Shown piece after piece: positions 26,683-35,312 of a stretch of DNA of 64,000 nt. The first letter of the stretch is position 1. The number at the start of each line of letters is the position of its first letter. The notes below the pieces were generated by a model that searched no databases, was not told the DNA's origin, and saw only the letters and a program-made list of their open reading frames with translations. The stretch is from an uncultured Dorea sp. GTDB taxonomy: Bacteria; Bacillota; Clostridia; Lachnospirales; Lachnospiraceae. Location of the stretch: positions 1-64,000 of the forward strand of contig CAJTOH010000012.1 in assembly GCA_910577685.1 (NCBI GenBank). The letters run 5' to 3'. A program made the position numbers and the translations under genes.

Positions 26683-27549
26683 ATGACACGAGAAGAGATG
26701 TACCAGTCCATTTACACACACGATACGATTTATCTGCCGCCCCATGAACAGACGGCGGCAGCCTTAGAAGTAGCCCTTGGATGCAGTTGGCACAAATGTA
26801 CTTTCTGTGACTTTGCAAAGGACGAGTTCCGGATTCATCCGATCGATAAAATAGAACATAATCTGGAGATACTTGCCAAGCTGCGTCCGGAGGATTCAAG
26901 ACTGTTCTTTCTGGGAGAAAATGCATTTTTTATGAGCACGGAGCAGATACTTGAGATTACGGAGCTTACCCGCAGATATATGCCGAAGGTTCAAGAATAT
27001 GCGATGTACTCACGGATTGACGACATTTTGCGTAAGCCGCAGGAAGAACTATGCCGTCTCCGGAAGGAAGGAGTCCAGGCGCTGCATATCGGGGTGGAGA
27101 GCGGGAGTGATTCGATCCTTGAGGAGCGGAAGAAGGGAGTTACTTCAGAACAGATCGTGGAGGCGCTGTATAACTTGGACCGGGCAGGGATCGACTATTA
27201 CCTGACCGTGATCCCGGGACTTGGAGGCCGCAGTTTCTCTCGGATGCATGCGATTGAGACGGCTCGGATGCTGAATCGCGTACATCCGCGCAACATCTGG
27301 TGCCTGAAATTAAAATTATGGGAGGATACGCCTCTTTACAAAGAAGCAAGGGCCGGAACATTTGAGGAGATGACCCCGGAAGAGATTCTGCGGGAAGAAC
27401 GGCTTCTTATTGAGAATCTGACTGTGACAGACTGTCTATTTGAGGACACTACGGTTCTGGATCAATTTACGATCCAAGGGATGCTGCCGAGTCAGAAGGA
27501 AGAGTTGCTTAGAGCGGTAGATTATCTTCTTTCAAAGATAAAATTGTGA
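26683..27549 (+). CDS. Radical SAM protein
   Basis: The 288-aa protein has the cluster-binding motif GCSWHKCTFCDF (C-x4-C-x2-C, about residues 31-42), as in Elp3/B12-independent radical SAM proteins of the GCSxNKCTFC type. HIGVESGSDSIL and YYLTVIPGLGGRS, typical of the TIM-barrel core, follow. The three cysteines bind a 4Fe-4S cluster that cleaves SAM. The substrate is unknown. GGGAGGGGAG lies 8 nt before ATG 26683. An 11-codon longer form has no site. No obvious partner peptide or maturation gene is adjacent. Confidence 0.88.
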   Translation: MTREEMYQSIYTHDTIYLPPHEQTAAALEVALGCSWHKCTFCDFAKDEFRIHPIDKIEHNLEILAKLRPEDSRLFFLGENAFFMSTEQILEITELTRRYMPKVQEYAMYSRIDDILRKPQEELCRLRKEGVQALHIGVESGSDSILEERKKGVTSEQIVEALYNLDRAGIDYYLTVIPGLGGRSFSRMHAIETARMLNRVHPRNIWCLKLKLWEDTPLYKEARAGTFEEMTPEEILREERLLIENLTVTDCLFEDTTVLDQFTIQGMLPSQKEELLRAVDYLLSKIKL

Positions 27550-27565
27550 AAAACACGTAAAATCA

Positions 27566-27595
27566 TTGACATAGATTTTAATAAACGGGTATATT
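27566..27595 (+). promoter_or_regulatory. Promoter of the RloA-like gene
   Basis: TTGACA (27566-27571), 18 bp, TATATT (27590-27595), 22 bp before the start codon at 27618. TAGGAGG lies in between. Confidence 0.6.
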
Positions 27596-27617
27596 ATATG
27601 CATAGGAGGTTAGGGAC

Positions 27618-28811
27618 ATGTTGGTGCAATTCATGTTGAAGAATGTTTTATCCTTTAAGGAAGAAACCATATTGGATATGACGGCAATCAATGCATATAA
27701 GGAGCACGAGTGTAATTTGATTGATAACGGATCAAAAGAAAAATTTATAAAAGTGGCAGCAATTTACGGTGCGAACGCCAGCGGGAAGTCAAACCTGAAT
27801 ATTGCTATGAGATTTTTCCAAACAATTATTACTGAATCATTGAATAATGTAGAAGATGGATCGCTCACGGCGATTGAGGAATATTATGCTCCGTTTTCTT
27901 TTGAGGAAAATGAAGAAAATTCAGAGTTTCAAATTGTAGAAATACTGGATGATTTCGAATACCGGTATGGGTTTGAGTATAATGCGGAATGTATCGTGAC
28001 GGAATGGTTATATCGAAAAAATTTGAAAACTAATAGAACGGCAATTATTTTTGAACGTACGACAGAAGTGGTGAAATTCGGGGCGTCAGTCAGAAAAGAG
28101 TGCGAGGTCTATAAAGAACAGATTCCGGTAGAGACATTGGTGTTATCATTTTTCTACAAGCTTCGGTTAAAGACGGATATTTTTAAAAGAGTATATATGG
28201 GAATTATGGATACCCTGATAGTTCCGGCAGATTTTTGTGAAGATACAAGGGTTCTTGAGACATTTCTTCCGGAGACCATCGCTAATGAAAAAGAGAATTT
28301 AAAACAATTTTTAACTTCTATTGATTCAGGGATTAAGGACATAGATTATGAGGAAAGTGAAAAAGAGATTCGATTTTTTACCTTTCATGAAGGGAAGAAC
28401 GGGGAGAGGCACTCGCTGAACCTTTTTTGGGAGTCTGAGGGAACTATAAAAAGTATTTTACTTTTTATATATGCAAGAATGGCAATTTTAAACCATAGAT
28501 CACTATTTGTAGACGAGTTAAATGTAAAATTACATCCATTATTATTAAAATTTATTGTTGATTTGTTTTATGAAGGAAATTCTTCGGCACAATTAATTTA
28601 TACGACACATGATACTACTTTAATGGACAAAAAGTTTTTCAGAAGAGATCAAATTTGGTTTGTTCAGAAAGATGAGTATGGATATTCTGAGTTATCTGCA
28701 TTATCTGATTTTAGGGTCAGGTCAGACGCATCTTTTGAAAAAGATTATCTGGCGGGGGTCTATGGCGGTATTCCATATCTCAAAGAATTTGAGATACGAG
28801 AGGGGGAATAG
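27618..28811 (+). CDS. AAA15-family ATPase, RloA/AbiLi-like
   Basis: The 397-aa protein opens with MLVQFMLKNVLSFKEETILD. Walker A IYGANASGKSNL lies near residue 52. Late motifs are SLFVDELNVKLHPLLLKFIV (Walker B and D-loop) and IYTTHDTTLMD (switch histidine). This is the ABC/SMC-like ATPase that pairs with the RloB nuclease-like protein in the RloAB/AbiL group of restriction-linked or phage-exclusion genes. Here the partner next door is largely deleted (28816-28924). The ATPase itself looks intact. Confidence 0.85.
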   Translation: MLVQFMLKNVLSFKEETILDMTAINAYKEHECNLIDNGSKEKFIKVAAIYGANASGKSNLNIAMRFFQTIITESLNNVEDGSLTAIEEYYAPFSFEENEENSEFQIVEILDDFEYRYGFEYNAECIVTEWLYRKNLKTNRTAIIFERTTEVVKFGASVRKECEVYKEQIPVETLVLSFFYKLRLKTDIFKRVYMGIMDTLIVPADFCEDTRVLETFLPETIANEKENLKQFLTSIDSGIKDIDYEESEKEIRFFTFHEGKNGERHSLNLFWESEGTIKSILLFIYARMAILNHRSLFVDELNVKLHPLLLKFIVDLFYEGNSSAQLIYTTHDTTLMDKKFFRRDQIWFVQKDEYGYSELSALSDFRVRSDASFEKDYLAGVYGGIPYLKEFEIREGE

Positions 28812-28815
28812 GGCA

Positions 28816-28924
28816 ATGGGATCGGACGATTTATTTAAAAAGAGAAGGGCGGACAGAAAGCAGAGACGACCCTGGAACAACAGTTTATCGGTTGGCAGAG
28901 GAGTTAATGAGATATTTAAATTAG
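28816..28924 (+). pseudogene. rloB/AbiLii remnant with large internal deletion
   Basis: ATG at 28816, 4 bp after the ATPase stop, encodes MGSDDLFKKRRADRKQRR, the typical start of RloB proteins. The frame then goes into unrelated residues and ends at 28956 after 46 codons. In the +1 frame 28871-28924 encodes PGTTVYRLAEELMRYLN and a stop, which resembles the RloB C-terminus (normally NP-x-T-x-V then a leucine-rich helix). About 150-200 codons appear to have been lost between the two ends, with a frame change. Confidence 0.65.
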
Positions 28925-28955
28925 ATAAAGATTGGGGAAGAAGGAGAAAATTTTA

Positions 28956-30719
28956 ATGCATTATAACAACATCCGGCAAGGCATATTTAAGGAGCGTCCC
29001 AACCGATTCATTGCCTATATCGATATAGACGGCGTCCGGGAAACAGTCCACGTGAAAAATACGGGACGATGTGCGGAATTGTTAAGACCGGGGGCGACGG
29101 TGTACATTCAGGAATCAGACAATCCCGTTAGAAAGACCGGATGGGATCTGATTGCGGTAGAAAAAGGAGACCGAATGATAAACATGGACTCTCAGGTTCC
29201 CAATAAGTTAGTGAAGGAATGGCTGGAAGAAGGCAACCTCTTCCAACATATCACCCTGATCCGTCCCGAATACACATACGGCAATTCCCGTTTTGACCTC
29301 TATATAGAGGCGGACGGCCGGAAGATCTTTATCGAGGTAAAGGGCGTTACATTGGAAGAAAATGACATCGTACGCTTTCCGGATGCGCCCAGCGAACGTG
29401 CGGTAAAGCATGTGGAAGAATTAAAGGCGGCTCTGGACGAGGGTTATGAAGCCTATGTGTTCTTTGTAGTCCAGATGAAAGGCGTCAGATATTTTACTCC
29501 CAATATGGATACGCATCCTGCTTTTGGAAAGGCGCTTGAGAGCGCGGCGAAGGCGGGCGTCCGGATCTTGGCATACGACTGCGAGGTGGAAAAGGATTCG
29601 ATTCATATTGCAAATCAGGTTCCGGTCGTCTTAAAGGATCAGGAAATATCTGCAATATGGCGCGATATGGCAAAGCCTGTAATCGAATGGTATCGGGAGC
29701 ATAAGAGAGATCTCCCATGGCGCAGGAATCCGGACGCCTACAGGGTATGGGTATCGGAGATCATGCTTCAGCAGACTCGGGTGGAGGCCGTAAAACCCTA
29801 TTACGAGCGTTTCATCAATGAACTGCCGGAGGTAAAAGATCTGGCGGAAGCTAAGGAAGATAAACTGTTGAAACTATGGGAAGGCTTAGGATATTATAAC
29901 CGGGTGCGCAATATGCAGAAAGCCGCGCAGCAGATCATGGTCGATTATCAGGGCCATTTCCCTGAAACCTATGAGGAGATACGTTCGTTAAAAGGAATCG
30001 GAAGCTACACGGCAGGGGCGATCAGCGCGTTTGCCTACGGAATCCCGAAGCCCGCTGTGGACGGCAATGTGCTAAGAGTGATATCCCGCCTCACGGGGAG
30101 CCGGGAGGATATCATGAAGCAGAGCGTCCGAAAGAAGATAGAAGAAGCGTTAGAGAAGGTGGTTCCGGTAAATGCGGCGGGGGATTTCAATCAGGGATTG
30201 ATTGAGCTTGGCGCTATTGTGTGCGTTCCTAACGGAGAGCCAAAGTGCGGCGAATGTCCGGTCGCCATGCTCTGCGAGGCAAGAAAACAGGGAACGGTTA
30301 ATGAGATTCCGGTTAAGAGTAAGAATAAGCCAAGAAAGATTGAGGAGAGAACCGTGCTTGTATTCCGGGACGGGAGACAGTTGGCAATCCGGAAACGCCC
30401 GTCAAAAGGGCTTCTTGCAGGGTTATATGAATTTCCAAGCGAACCGGGCCGCATGAGCCTTGAGGAGGCGGCGGCTTTCAGTAAGAAAATCGGGCTTATG
30501 CCGGTGCGGATCAGGGAGCTGGGGGAGGCGAAACATATTTTCAGTCATGTAGAATGGCATATGACAGGGTATGAGGTTCTTGTGGACGAATTGGAAAAGA
30601 CGAATAAGAAAGGGTTTTTATTTATTCATCCCAAAGAGATCGAGGAAGCATACCCCATTCCGTCGGCGTTCGGATATTATGCCGGTATAGTATTGGGCAA
30701 GCGGCGGAGTTATAGATAG
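28956..30719 (+). CDS. sfsA-mutY: Fused SfsA nuclease-like and MutY adenine glycosylase
   Basis: A single frame of 587 aa. Residues 1-230 are SfsA: RPNRFIAYIDIDG, HVKNTGRCAELL, RFDLYIEADGRKIFIEVKGV, RFPDAPSERAVKHV. From about residue 232 it is MutY: LPWRRNPDAYRVWVSEIMLQ with the catalytic Glu, SLKGIGSYTAGAI (HhH), AVDGNVLRV with the catalytic Asp, a four-cysteine cluster C-x7-C-x2-C-x5-C, and a MutT-like C-terminal domain with FSHVEWHM. MutY removes adenine opposite 8-oxoguanine, and SfsA is a DNA-binding or nuclease-like protein. ATG overlaps the preceding stop (TAATG) and follows AAGGAG by 9 nt. The join has no stop or frame break. Confidence 0.92.
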   Translation: MHYNNIRQGIFKERPNRFIAYIDIDGVRETVHVKNTGRCAELLRPGATVYIQESDNPVRKTGWDLIAVEKGDRMINMDSQVPNKLVKEWLEEGNLFQHITLIRPEYTYGNSRFDLYIEADGRKIFIEVKGVTLEENDIVRFPDAPSERAVKHVEELKAALDEGYEAYVFFVVQMKGVRYFTPNMDTHPAFGKALESAAKAGVRILAYDCEVEKDSIHIANQVPVVLKDQEISAIWRDMAKPVIEWYREHKRDLPWRRNPDAYRVWVSEIMLQQTRVEAVKPYYERFINELPEVKDLAEAKEDKLLKLWEGLGYYNRVRNMQKAAQQIMVDYQGHFPETYEEIRSLKGIGSYTAGAISAFAYGIPKPAVDGNVLRVISRLTGSREDIMKQSVRKKIEEALEKVVPVNAAGDFNQGLIELGAIVCVPNGEPKCGECPVAMLCEARKQGTVNEIPVKSKNKPRKIEERTVLVFRDGRQLAIRKRPSKGLLAGLYEFPSEPGRMSLEEAAAFSKKIGLMPVRIRELGEAKHIFSHVEWHMTGYEVLVDELEKTNKKGFLFIHPKEIEEAYPIPSAFGYYAGIVLGKRRSYR

Positions 30720-30826
30720 CGGCTATATATGGCGCGCTTTATCAGGATTTTCAATTTTATGATACTCCTTAGAAGTGGTATGATAAGAAGCAGGATAATT
30801 ACAGTGAAATTCTAAGGAGGAAACAG

Positions 30827-31978
30827 ATGGAGATTATCAAAGATTTACCGGAAGTATTTGAGGAATTTGCGGAGCAGAGAAAGAAATCCTTTCTTGCGAT
30901 GAAAGAATTGAAGGATAAGGGAGTACCGGTTGTAGGGGCGTACTGCACTTATTTTCCACAGGAAATAGCGATGGCCATGGGGGCGGCGACTGTTGGGCTG
31001 TGTTCTACGTCCGACGAGACGATTGTAGAGGCGGAGAAGGATCTTCCGAAGAACTTATGCCCGCTGATTAAGTCCAGCTATGGATTTGCAAAGACGGATA
31101 AATGCCCGTTCTTCTATTTTTCTGACGTGGTCGTGGGGGAAACGACCTGCGACGGAAAGAAGAAGATGTATGAATATATGATGGAATTCAAGGACGTATT
31201 CTTGATGGAGCTGCCGAACACTCAGGGCGAAGAGGCGCTTAAGCTGTGGAAGAGCGAGATTATCCGTTTCAAAGAATATCTGGAGAAGAAGTTCGGCGTG
31301 ACCATTACGGAAGAGGATATCCGCGGGGCGGTTAAGACCAATAATGAAGTGCGCAGATCACTGAAAAGGCTCTATGAGGTAATGAAGCACGACCCTGTAC
31401 CGATCAAGGGGCAGGATTTGTTTAAGGTATTGTATGGAAGCACGTTCAAGTTTGACAGGAAGGCTATTCCGGCGGAGGTAAATGCTCTGGCGGATAAGAT
31501 TGAGAAAGAATATGCGGAAGGCAAGATGTTGGAGAAGATGCCTCGTATACTGGTCAGCGGATGTCCCGTGGGCGGCGCAACGGAGAAAGTGATCCGGGCG
31601 ATTGAAGACAACGGAGCCGTCGTGGTAACCTATGAGAACTGTAATGGGGCAAAGTCTATCGACAAGCTGGTGGACGGGCAGAGTCCGGATATCTACGATG
31701 CGCTGGCAAGGCGTTACCTTGATATCGGATGTTCTGTCATGACTCCGAACCCGAACCGTCTGGAATTACTAGGAAGGCTGATCGACGAGTATCAGATCGA
31801 CGGTGTCGTAGAGATGACGCTGCAGGCATGCCATACGTACAATGTAGAGGCTATGTCAATCCGCAGGTTTGTGAATGAGAAAAAGGGTATTCCTTATATC
31901 AATGTGGAGACAGATTATTCTCAGGCGGATATCGGTCAGTTGAATACCAGAATTGCGGCGTTTATAGAAATGCTGTAA
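30827..31978 (+). CDS. Double-cubane-cluster protein, 2-hydroxyacyl-CoA dehydratase family (YjiM-like)
   Basis: The 383-aa protein belongs to the HgdB/FldB/YjiM family. Cysteine-containing motifs NLCPLIKSSYGF, TDKCPFFYFSDVVVGETTCD, LVSGCPVGG and LQACHTYN are those of double-cubane-cluster proteins, which bind an 8Fe-9S cluster and reduce small molecules at very low potential. They normally need an ATP-dependent activator (HgdC/YjiL type), and no such gene is in the window. It is a single-gene unit with AAGGAGG before ATG and a strong terminator after it. The substrate is unknown. Confidence 0.87.
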   Translation: MEIIKDLPEVFEEFAEQRKKSFLAMKELKDKGVPVVGAYCTYFPQEIAMAMGAATVGLCSTSDETIVEAEKDLPKNLCPLIKSSYGFAKTDKCPFFYFSDVVVGETTCDGKKKMYEYMMEFKDVFLMELPNTQGEEALKLWKSEIIRFKEYLEKKFGVTITEEDIRGAVKTNNEVRRSLKRLYEVMKHDPVPIKGQDLFKVLYGSTFKFDRKAIPAEVNALADKIEKEYAEGKMLEKMPRILVSGCPVGGATEKVIRAIEDNGAVVVTYENCNGAKSIDKLVDGQSPDIYDALARRYLDIGCSVMTPNPNRLELLGRLIDEYQIDGVVEMTLQACHTYNVEAMSIRRFVNEKKGIPYINVETDYSQADIGQLNTRIAAFIEML

Positions 31979-32008
31979 GTTAAAATACGAAGGTTGAATT
32001 TTCGAGGG

Positions 32009-32058
32009 AAGAAAGGGCTGCCGCATTAAGTACAAAATTAATGCGGCAGCCCTTTCTT
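32009..32058. terminator. Bidirectional 21-bp hairpin terminator
   Basis: A perfect 21-bp stem (32009-32029 with 32038-32058) with an 8-nt loop. Its core is GGGCTGCCGCATTAA. The arm ends in CCCTTTCTT on both strands. It serves the converging double-cubane protein and hemerythrin genes. Confidence 0.85.
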
Positions 32059-32065
32059 AGGTAAA

Positions 32066-32488
32066 TTATAATCTTTCGTTATTTTCCTTCATGAACTTGT
32101 ATTCCGCAACAGACCGGTCAAAGCCCTCGATATGTGTATAGAACCACTTGATTACATTCTCATGTACTTTTTCCACGAATGCATTGGAAGGGCCTTCTTC
32201 CTCGGCAAGCATCTCCTCAAGCTCCTTGATGGTATTCTTAAATGCCTCATGCTGCGCTTTGTGCTGTTCATATCCGGGATATGCAATATCCTGCTGGAGC
32301 TTTTCCTCCGCCTGGAAATGGAACTCGGTGTAATCGGCAAGATAATCCATCATCTTAATCGCCGCGGTCTTCTCGTTGCTTTGTTCGCAGCTGTCTAATA
32401 ATTTGTTGATACGGTCGATCAGCTCCTTGTGGTGGGAATCGATCATCTCATTGCCGGTTACCAGATTTTCGCTAAATTCTGCATACAT
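32066..32488 (-). CDS. Bacteriohemerythrin
   Basis: The 140-aa four-helix protein has the di-iron ligands of hemerythrin: H in IDSHHKELIDRIN, H and E in EFHFQAEEKLQ, the pair in YEQHKAQHEAF and H-x4-D in THIEGFD. It binds O2 reversibly, and in anaerobes it is thought to buffer or sense oxygen. The size is normal and there is no extra domain. The start at 32488 is preceded by AAGAGGAGG. It stands alone between two terminator or promoter regions. Confidence 0.93.
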   Translation of the reverse strand: MYAEFSENLVTGNEMIDSHHKELIDRINKLLDSCEQSNEKTAAIKMMDYLADYTEFHFQAEEKLQQDIAYPGYEQHKAQHEAFKNTIKELEEMLAEEEGPSNAFVEKVHENVIKWFYTHIEGFDRSVAEYKFMKENNERL

Positions 32489-32554
32489 AAACTGTATCCT
32501 CCTCTTAAAATAAAGTATATCTTTATCTTCTTATCCAATGTATGGGTGAGAAGA

Positions 32555-33223
32555 TTAAATCGGCTGGTGCGACAGCTTTGCCGCCTTTTTCTCCTGTACG
32601 GCATACACGAAAGGATAGATGACGCACGCCAATACAAACGCCGCGATCACATCCGTCACGGAATGTTGTTTCAGGAACACGGTGGACAGAACGATCAATA
32701 CGGCAAGCAGATAAGAGCCGCGGCATATCCATTTGTGTTTCTTTAAGGCCTCGCTGTGCCGGATGGCAATACAAACGCCGAGAGAATTGAACACATGGAT
32801 ACTTGGCAGTACGTTCGTCGGAGTATCTGTCGCATAGATATGCTTTACCAGATCCACGAAAATATTATCTCTCGCAAACGTCGTCGGACGCAGGTTCAAT
32901 CCGTTCGGGAACACTGTGCATAACAACAGGAAGAACGTCATTCCAATAACCAGAAAAGCGCAGAGCCGATAAAACCCGCTCTTATCTGTAAAGAAGAAAT
33001 ATCCCGCCGCCACGGCGACAAATATAAACCATAACAGATATGGTACGATGAAATATTCAACAAAAGGGATATAATCATCGAGCGGCGAATGAATCAGGAA
33101 ATGATGGACGTCCGTCCTTCTTTCCAGATAAACGAACCATGGCATGTATATGAGTCCGTATAGTAAAACCCACGCATGCCGGTATTTTTTAATAAAGTTC
33201 TTTGTCCGTTCGATCATATTCAT
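32555..33223 (-). CDS. PAP2-family membrane phosphatase
   Basis: The 222-aa protein has about six TM helices. Motif 2 is LPSIHVFNSLG (SxxH) and motif 3 is KQHSVTDVIAAF (HSxxD), the catalytic signatures of the PAP2/inositol phosphorylceramide synthase-like group. Motif 1 is weak (RPTTFARDN region). It probably dephosphorylates a phospholipid. It follows a GDPD and a lipid-kinase gene on the same strand but also has its own TTGTTG/TATAAT promoter in the 104-bp gap. Confidence 0.85.
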   Translation of the reverse strand: MNMIERTKNFIKKYRHAWVLLYGLIYMPWFVYLERRTDVHHFLIHSPLDDYIPFVEYFIVPYLLWFIFVAVAAGYFFFTDKSGFYRLCAFLVIGMTFFLLLCTVFPNGLNLRPTTFARDNIFVDLVKHIYATDTPTNVLPSIHVFNSLGVCIAIRHSEALKKHKWICRGSYLLAVLIVLSTVFLKQHSVTDVIAAFVLACVIYPFVYAVQEKKAAKLSHQPI

Positions 33224-33282
33224 AATTATTACCCCTTTATAAGCCTGACGATCAATATATTACTATTCATGGTTCAGTTCAA

Positions 33283-33311
33283 ATTATAACATGAAAGAAA
33301 AAAATCAACAA
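33283..33311 (-). promoter_or_regulatory. Promoter of the PAP2 gene
   Basis: On the minus strand TTGTTG (33306-33311), 17 bp, TATAAT (33283-33288), about 60 bp before the start. Confidence 0.6.
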
Positions 33312-33327
33312 TAAAGTTCACGGTTTG

Positions 33328-34143
33328 TTAATAATTTTCATGACGCTTTTCGAAAATCTGCATATCAAAATATTTTGAACCTTTTTTTAGCATGTCCGGA
33401 GTATTGAGGGTCCATACTGCAACAGGTACATGAAAAATATGTTTAAGGATCCAGACATTGACAATAGGAAGATCGTTCAGGTTATAGGAGATAAAATCCG
33501 GCCGTCCTAAAAAATTAGACAGCAGATGCTTTACCATGAAACGGAACAGCCATGCTTCTTTTAAGGGGTCGCGCGTCAGGTTTGAAGAAAGCTGTCCCCG
33601 CAGGATGTGCGGCGCGTTAAGCCGGAACCAGCGTATTCCGATCGTATTGAAGGACTGAATCAGGCAGGGGCCGTTGTAATGGTTAAGTTTCCTTAGAGTC
33701 TCGCGGCAGATGAGTACGGACGAATCCGGAATCTTAAGCTCGATCAGCAGAGGGACGCGCCCGTCCACAAGAGACAGAACCTCGTCAAAAGAAGGGATTG
33801 TCTCGGCAGTGCCGCAGAGACGGCAGTTTTTAAGTTCTTCGTAGGTCATGTTCTCCACGGTGTCCGGCCGTCCGCATATCCGTTCCAGGGTGTCGTCATG
33901 GAACACGACAAGCCGTCCGTCTTTGGTCAGATGGAGATCAATCTCAATGCCGTAGCCCCTTTTTAAGGCGGCGCGGAAAGCGGCCATGGAATTCTCCGGA
34001 ATCCCCTTTTCCGCACAGTGGTATCCCCTGTGCGCGAACATGGTATGACGGTAACGGCGCATGTCTCTCCTGCGCGTAAACCGCGGGGAGATGGCAAACA
34101 AATATAACAGAATCAAGGATACGAATAAAATAAATATCAGCAT
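33328..34143 (-). CDS. Glycerophosphodiester phosphodiesterase, membrane-anchored
   Basis: The 271-aa product has an N-terminal TM helix (residues 2-17) and then a GDPD TIM barrel: FAHRGYHCAEKGIPENSMAAF (HRG and EN motifs), GIEIDLHLTKDGRLVVFHDD (metal ligands E, D and catalytic H) and LIELKIP. It hydrolyses glycerophosphodiesters to glycerol 3-phosphate and an alcohol. The start codon is 1 bp after the lipid-kinase stop with GGAGGG in between, so the two are translationally coupled. Confidence 0.92.
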   Translation of the reverse strand: MLIFILFVSLILLYLFAISPRFTRRRDMRRYRHTMFAHRGYHCAEKGIPENSMAAFRAALKRGYGIEIDLHLTKDGRLVVFHDDTLERICGRPDTVENMTYEELKNCRLCGTAETIPSFDEVLSLVDGRVPLLIELKIPDSSVLICRETLRKLNHYNGPCLIQSFNTIGIRWFRLNAPHILRGQLSSNLTRDPLKEAWLFRFMVKHLLSNFLGRPDFISYNLNDLPIVNVWILKHIFHVPVAVWTLNTPDMLKKGSKYFDMQIFEKRHENY

Positions 34144-34144
34144 G

Positions 34145-35131
34145 CTAGAACCCTCCGGCGATTATGCGCAGATTTTCGGATTCCAGCGATATGGAAATAT
34201 TGGTTTGCCGAAGGACTGGTTCTCCATCCGTGTGAAGAGGCAGGGAAATACTGCTGGCAATCTCCATTTTCCTGCATGTAAAAAGATATACCCCGCTGAA
34301 ACGGGTATGCCAGCCCTTATATGCCGTAGGGAGCAGGGTGAGGATCTTAAGCTTAGACAGTCCGGAGATCACTATAACGTCCAGCAGCCCGTCTTTGCAG
34401 TCCGCGTCGGGGCAGAATTTAAAACCGCCGCCCTCAAACGGCAGATTCATGGCCGTGGCAAAATACGCTCTCTTAAAATGCAGCTTCCGGGAATCATCCA
34501 GCGTCACCGTAATCTGCCCGGGCGCAATTGTGAGAATCTGGCGCAGGGCAATACCGACATAGGTAAGCTTCCCGAGACGCAGAGTATTCAGCAGCGATTT
34601 TATGGGGGAAACCATGGCTTCGTGGCAGATACCCGCGTCGAACCCCATTCCCGAGCTTACGGCGAAACGCCGTTTTTTATCCTCGTATCTGAGAATACCG
34701 ATATTGACAGACAGACAGCGGGAAGGCGAGAGGATATTGTTAAGCGCCTGAATGGGATCCGTCGGAATATGCAGGCTTCGTGCAAAATCATTACTCGATC
34801 CCGTCGGAATATATCCAAGAGTAACCTTAGATAGATCCTCGATCCCGTTCACCACCTCGTTAATGGTTCCGTCGCCTCCTACCACGACGATCGTATGATG
34901 ATTCAGGCCGGCGGTAAGCTCTTGAACCATTTTGACGGCATGTTGGCGGTATTTTGTGAAAAGGGCCTGATATCTGATCCTGCGTTCTTTCAGGACGGGT
35001 TCAACCTGTTCCCATAGCCTGTATCCCTGCCCGGAACGGGAGTTGGGATTGACGATAAATATATATTCATCCGGCTGTCCGACGATCTTTGCCCCGGCGG
35101 GAGCGTCGTTTTTTTCTGTTAATGCCTTCAT
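34145..35131 (-). CDS. Diacylglycerol kinase-family lipid kinase (DgkB/YegS/BmrU type)
   Basis: 328 aa starting at ATG 35131, 4 nt after AAGGAGGT. A longer frame to 35221 has no site. Motifs are FIVNPNSRSGQG (N-terminal nucleotide-binding), VVVGGDGTINEVVNGI (GGDGT) and GYIPTGSSNDFARSL. The DAGK catalytic core therefore covers residues 15-150, with a beta-sandwich C-terminal domain. It phosphorylates diacylglycerol or a related lipid to recycle it into phospholipid. It is first in a phospholipid operon with GDPD and possibly PAP2. Confidence 0.92.
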   Translation of the reverse strand: MKALTEKNDAPAGAKIVGQPDEYIFIVNPNSRSGQGYRLWEQVEPVLKERRIRYQALFTKYRQHAVKMVQELTAGLNHHTIVVVGGDGTINEVVNGIEDLSKVTLGYIPTGSSNDFARSLHIPTDPIQALNNILSPSRCLSVNIGILRYEDKKRRFAVSSGMGFDAGICHEAMVSPIKSLLNTLRLGKLTYVGIALRQILTIAPGQITVTLDDSRKLHFKRAYFATAMNLPFEGGGFKFCPDADCKDGLLDVIVISGLSKLKILTLLPTAYKGWHTRFSGVYLFTCRKMEIASSISLPLHTDGEPVLRQTNISISLESENLRIIAGGF

Positions 35132-35141
35132 AGAGACCTCC

Positions 35142-35160
35142 TTATAGATGCGATCTATAA
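35142..35160. promoter_or_regulatory. Palindrome in the lipid-kinase leader
   Basis: TTATAGATGCGATCTATAA, 8-bp arms and a 3-bp centre, lies just upstream of the ribosome binding site on the minus strand. TATAAT lies a few bases further upstream. It may be an operator or a leader hairpin. Confidence 0.45.
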
Positions 35161-35263
35161 ATTGAAAAGTTATATTATAATTAATGATTGGATTTATTGG
35201 AAAGGCAGAGTTATAATACACTTACAAGATATTATTGTAAATGGTTTCACTACCATATTCCCT

Positions 35264-35303
35264 TCTAAAAAATCCTTTGAGTCCGCTTGCTCGAAGGATT
35301 TTT
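35264..35303 (-). terminator. Intrinsic terminator of the TetR gene
   Basis: On the minus strand AAAAATCCTTCGAG pairs with CTCAAAGGATTTTTT around an 8-nt loop, giving a T-run at the end. It lies just after the TetR stop at 35313. Confidence 0.75.
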
Positions 35304-35312
35304 GCTTTCCAG

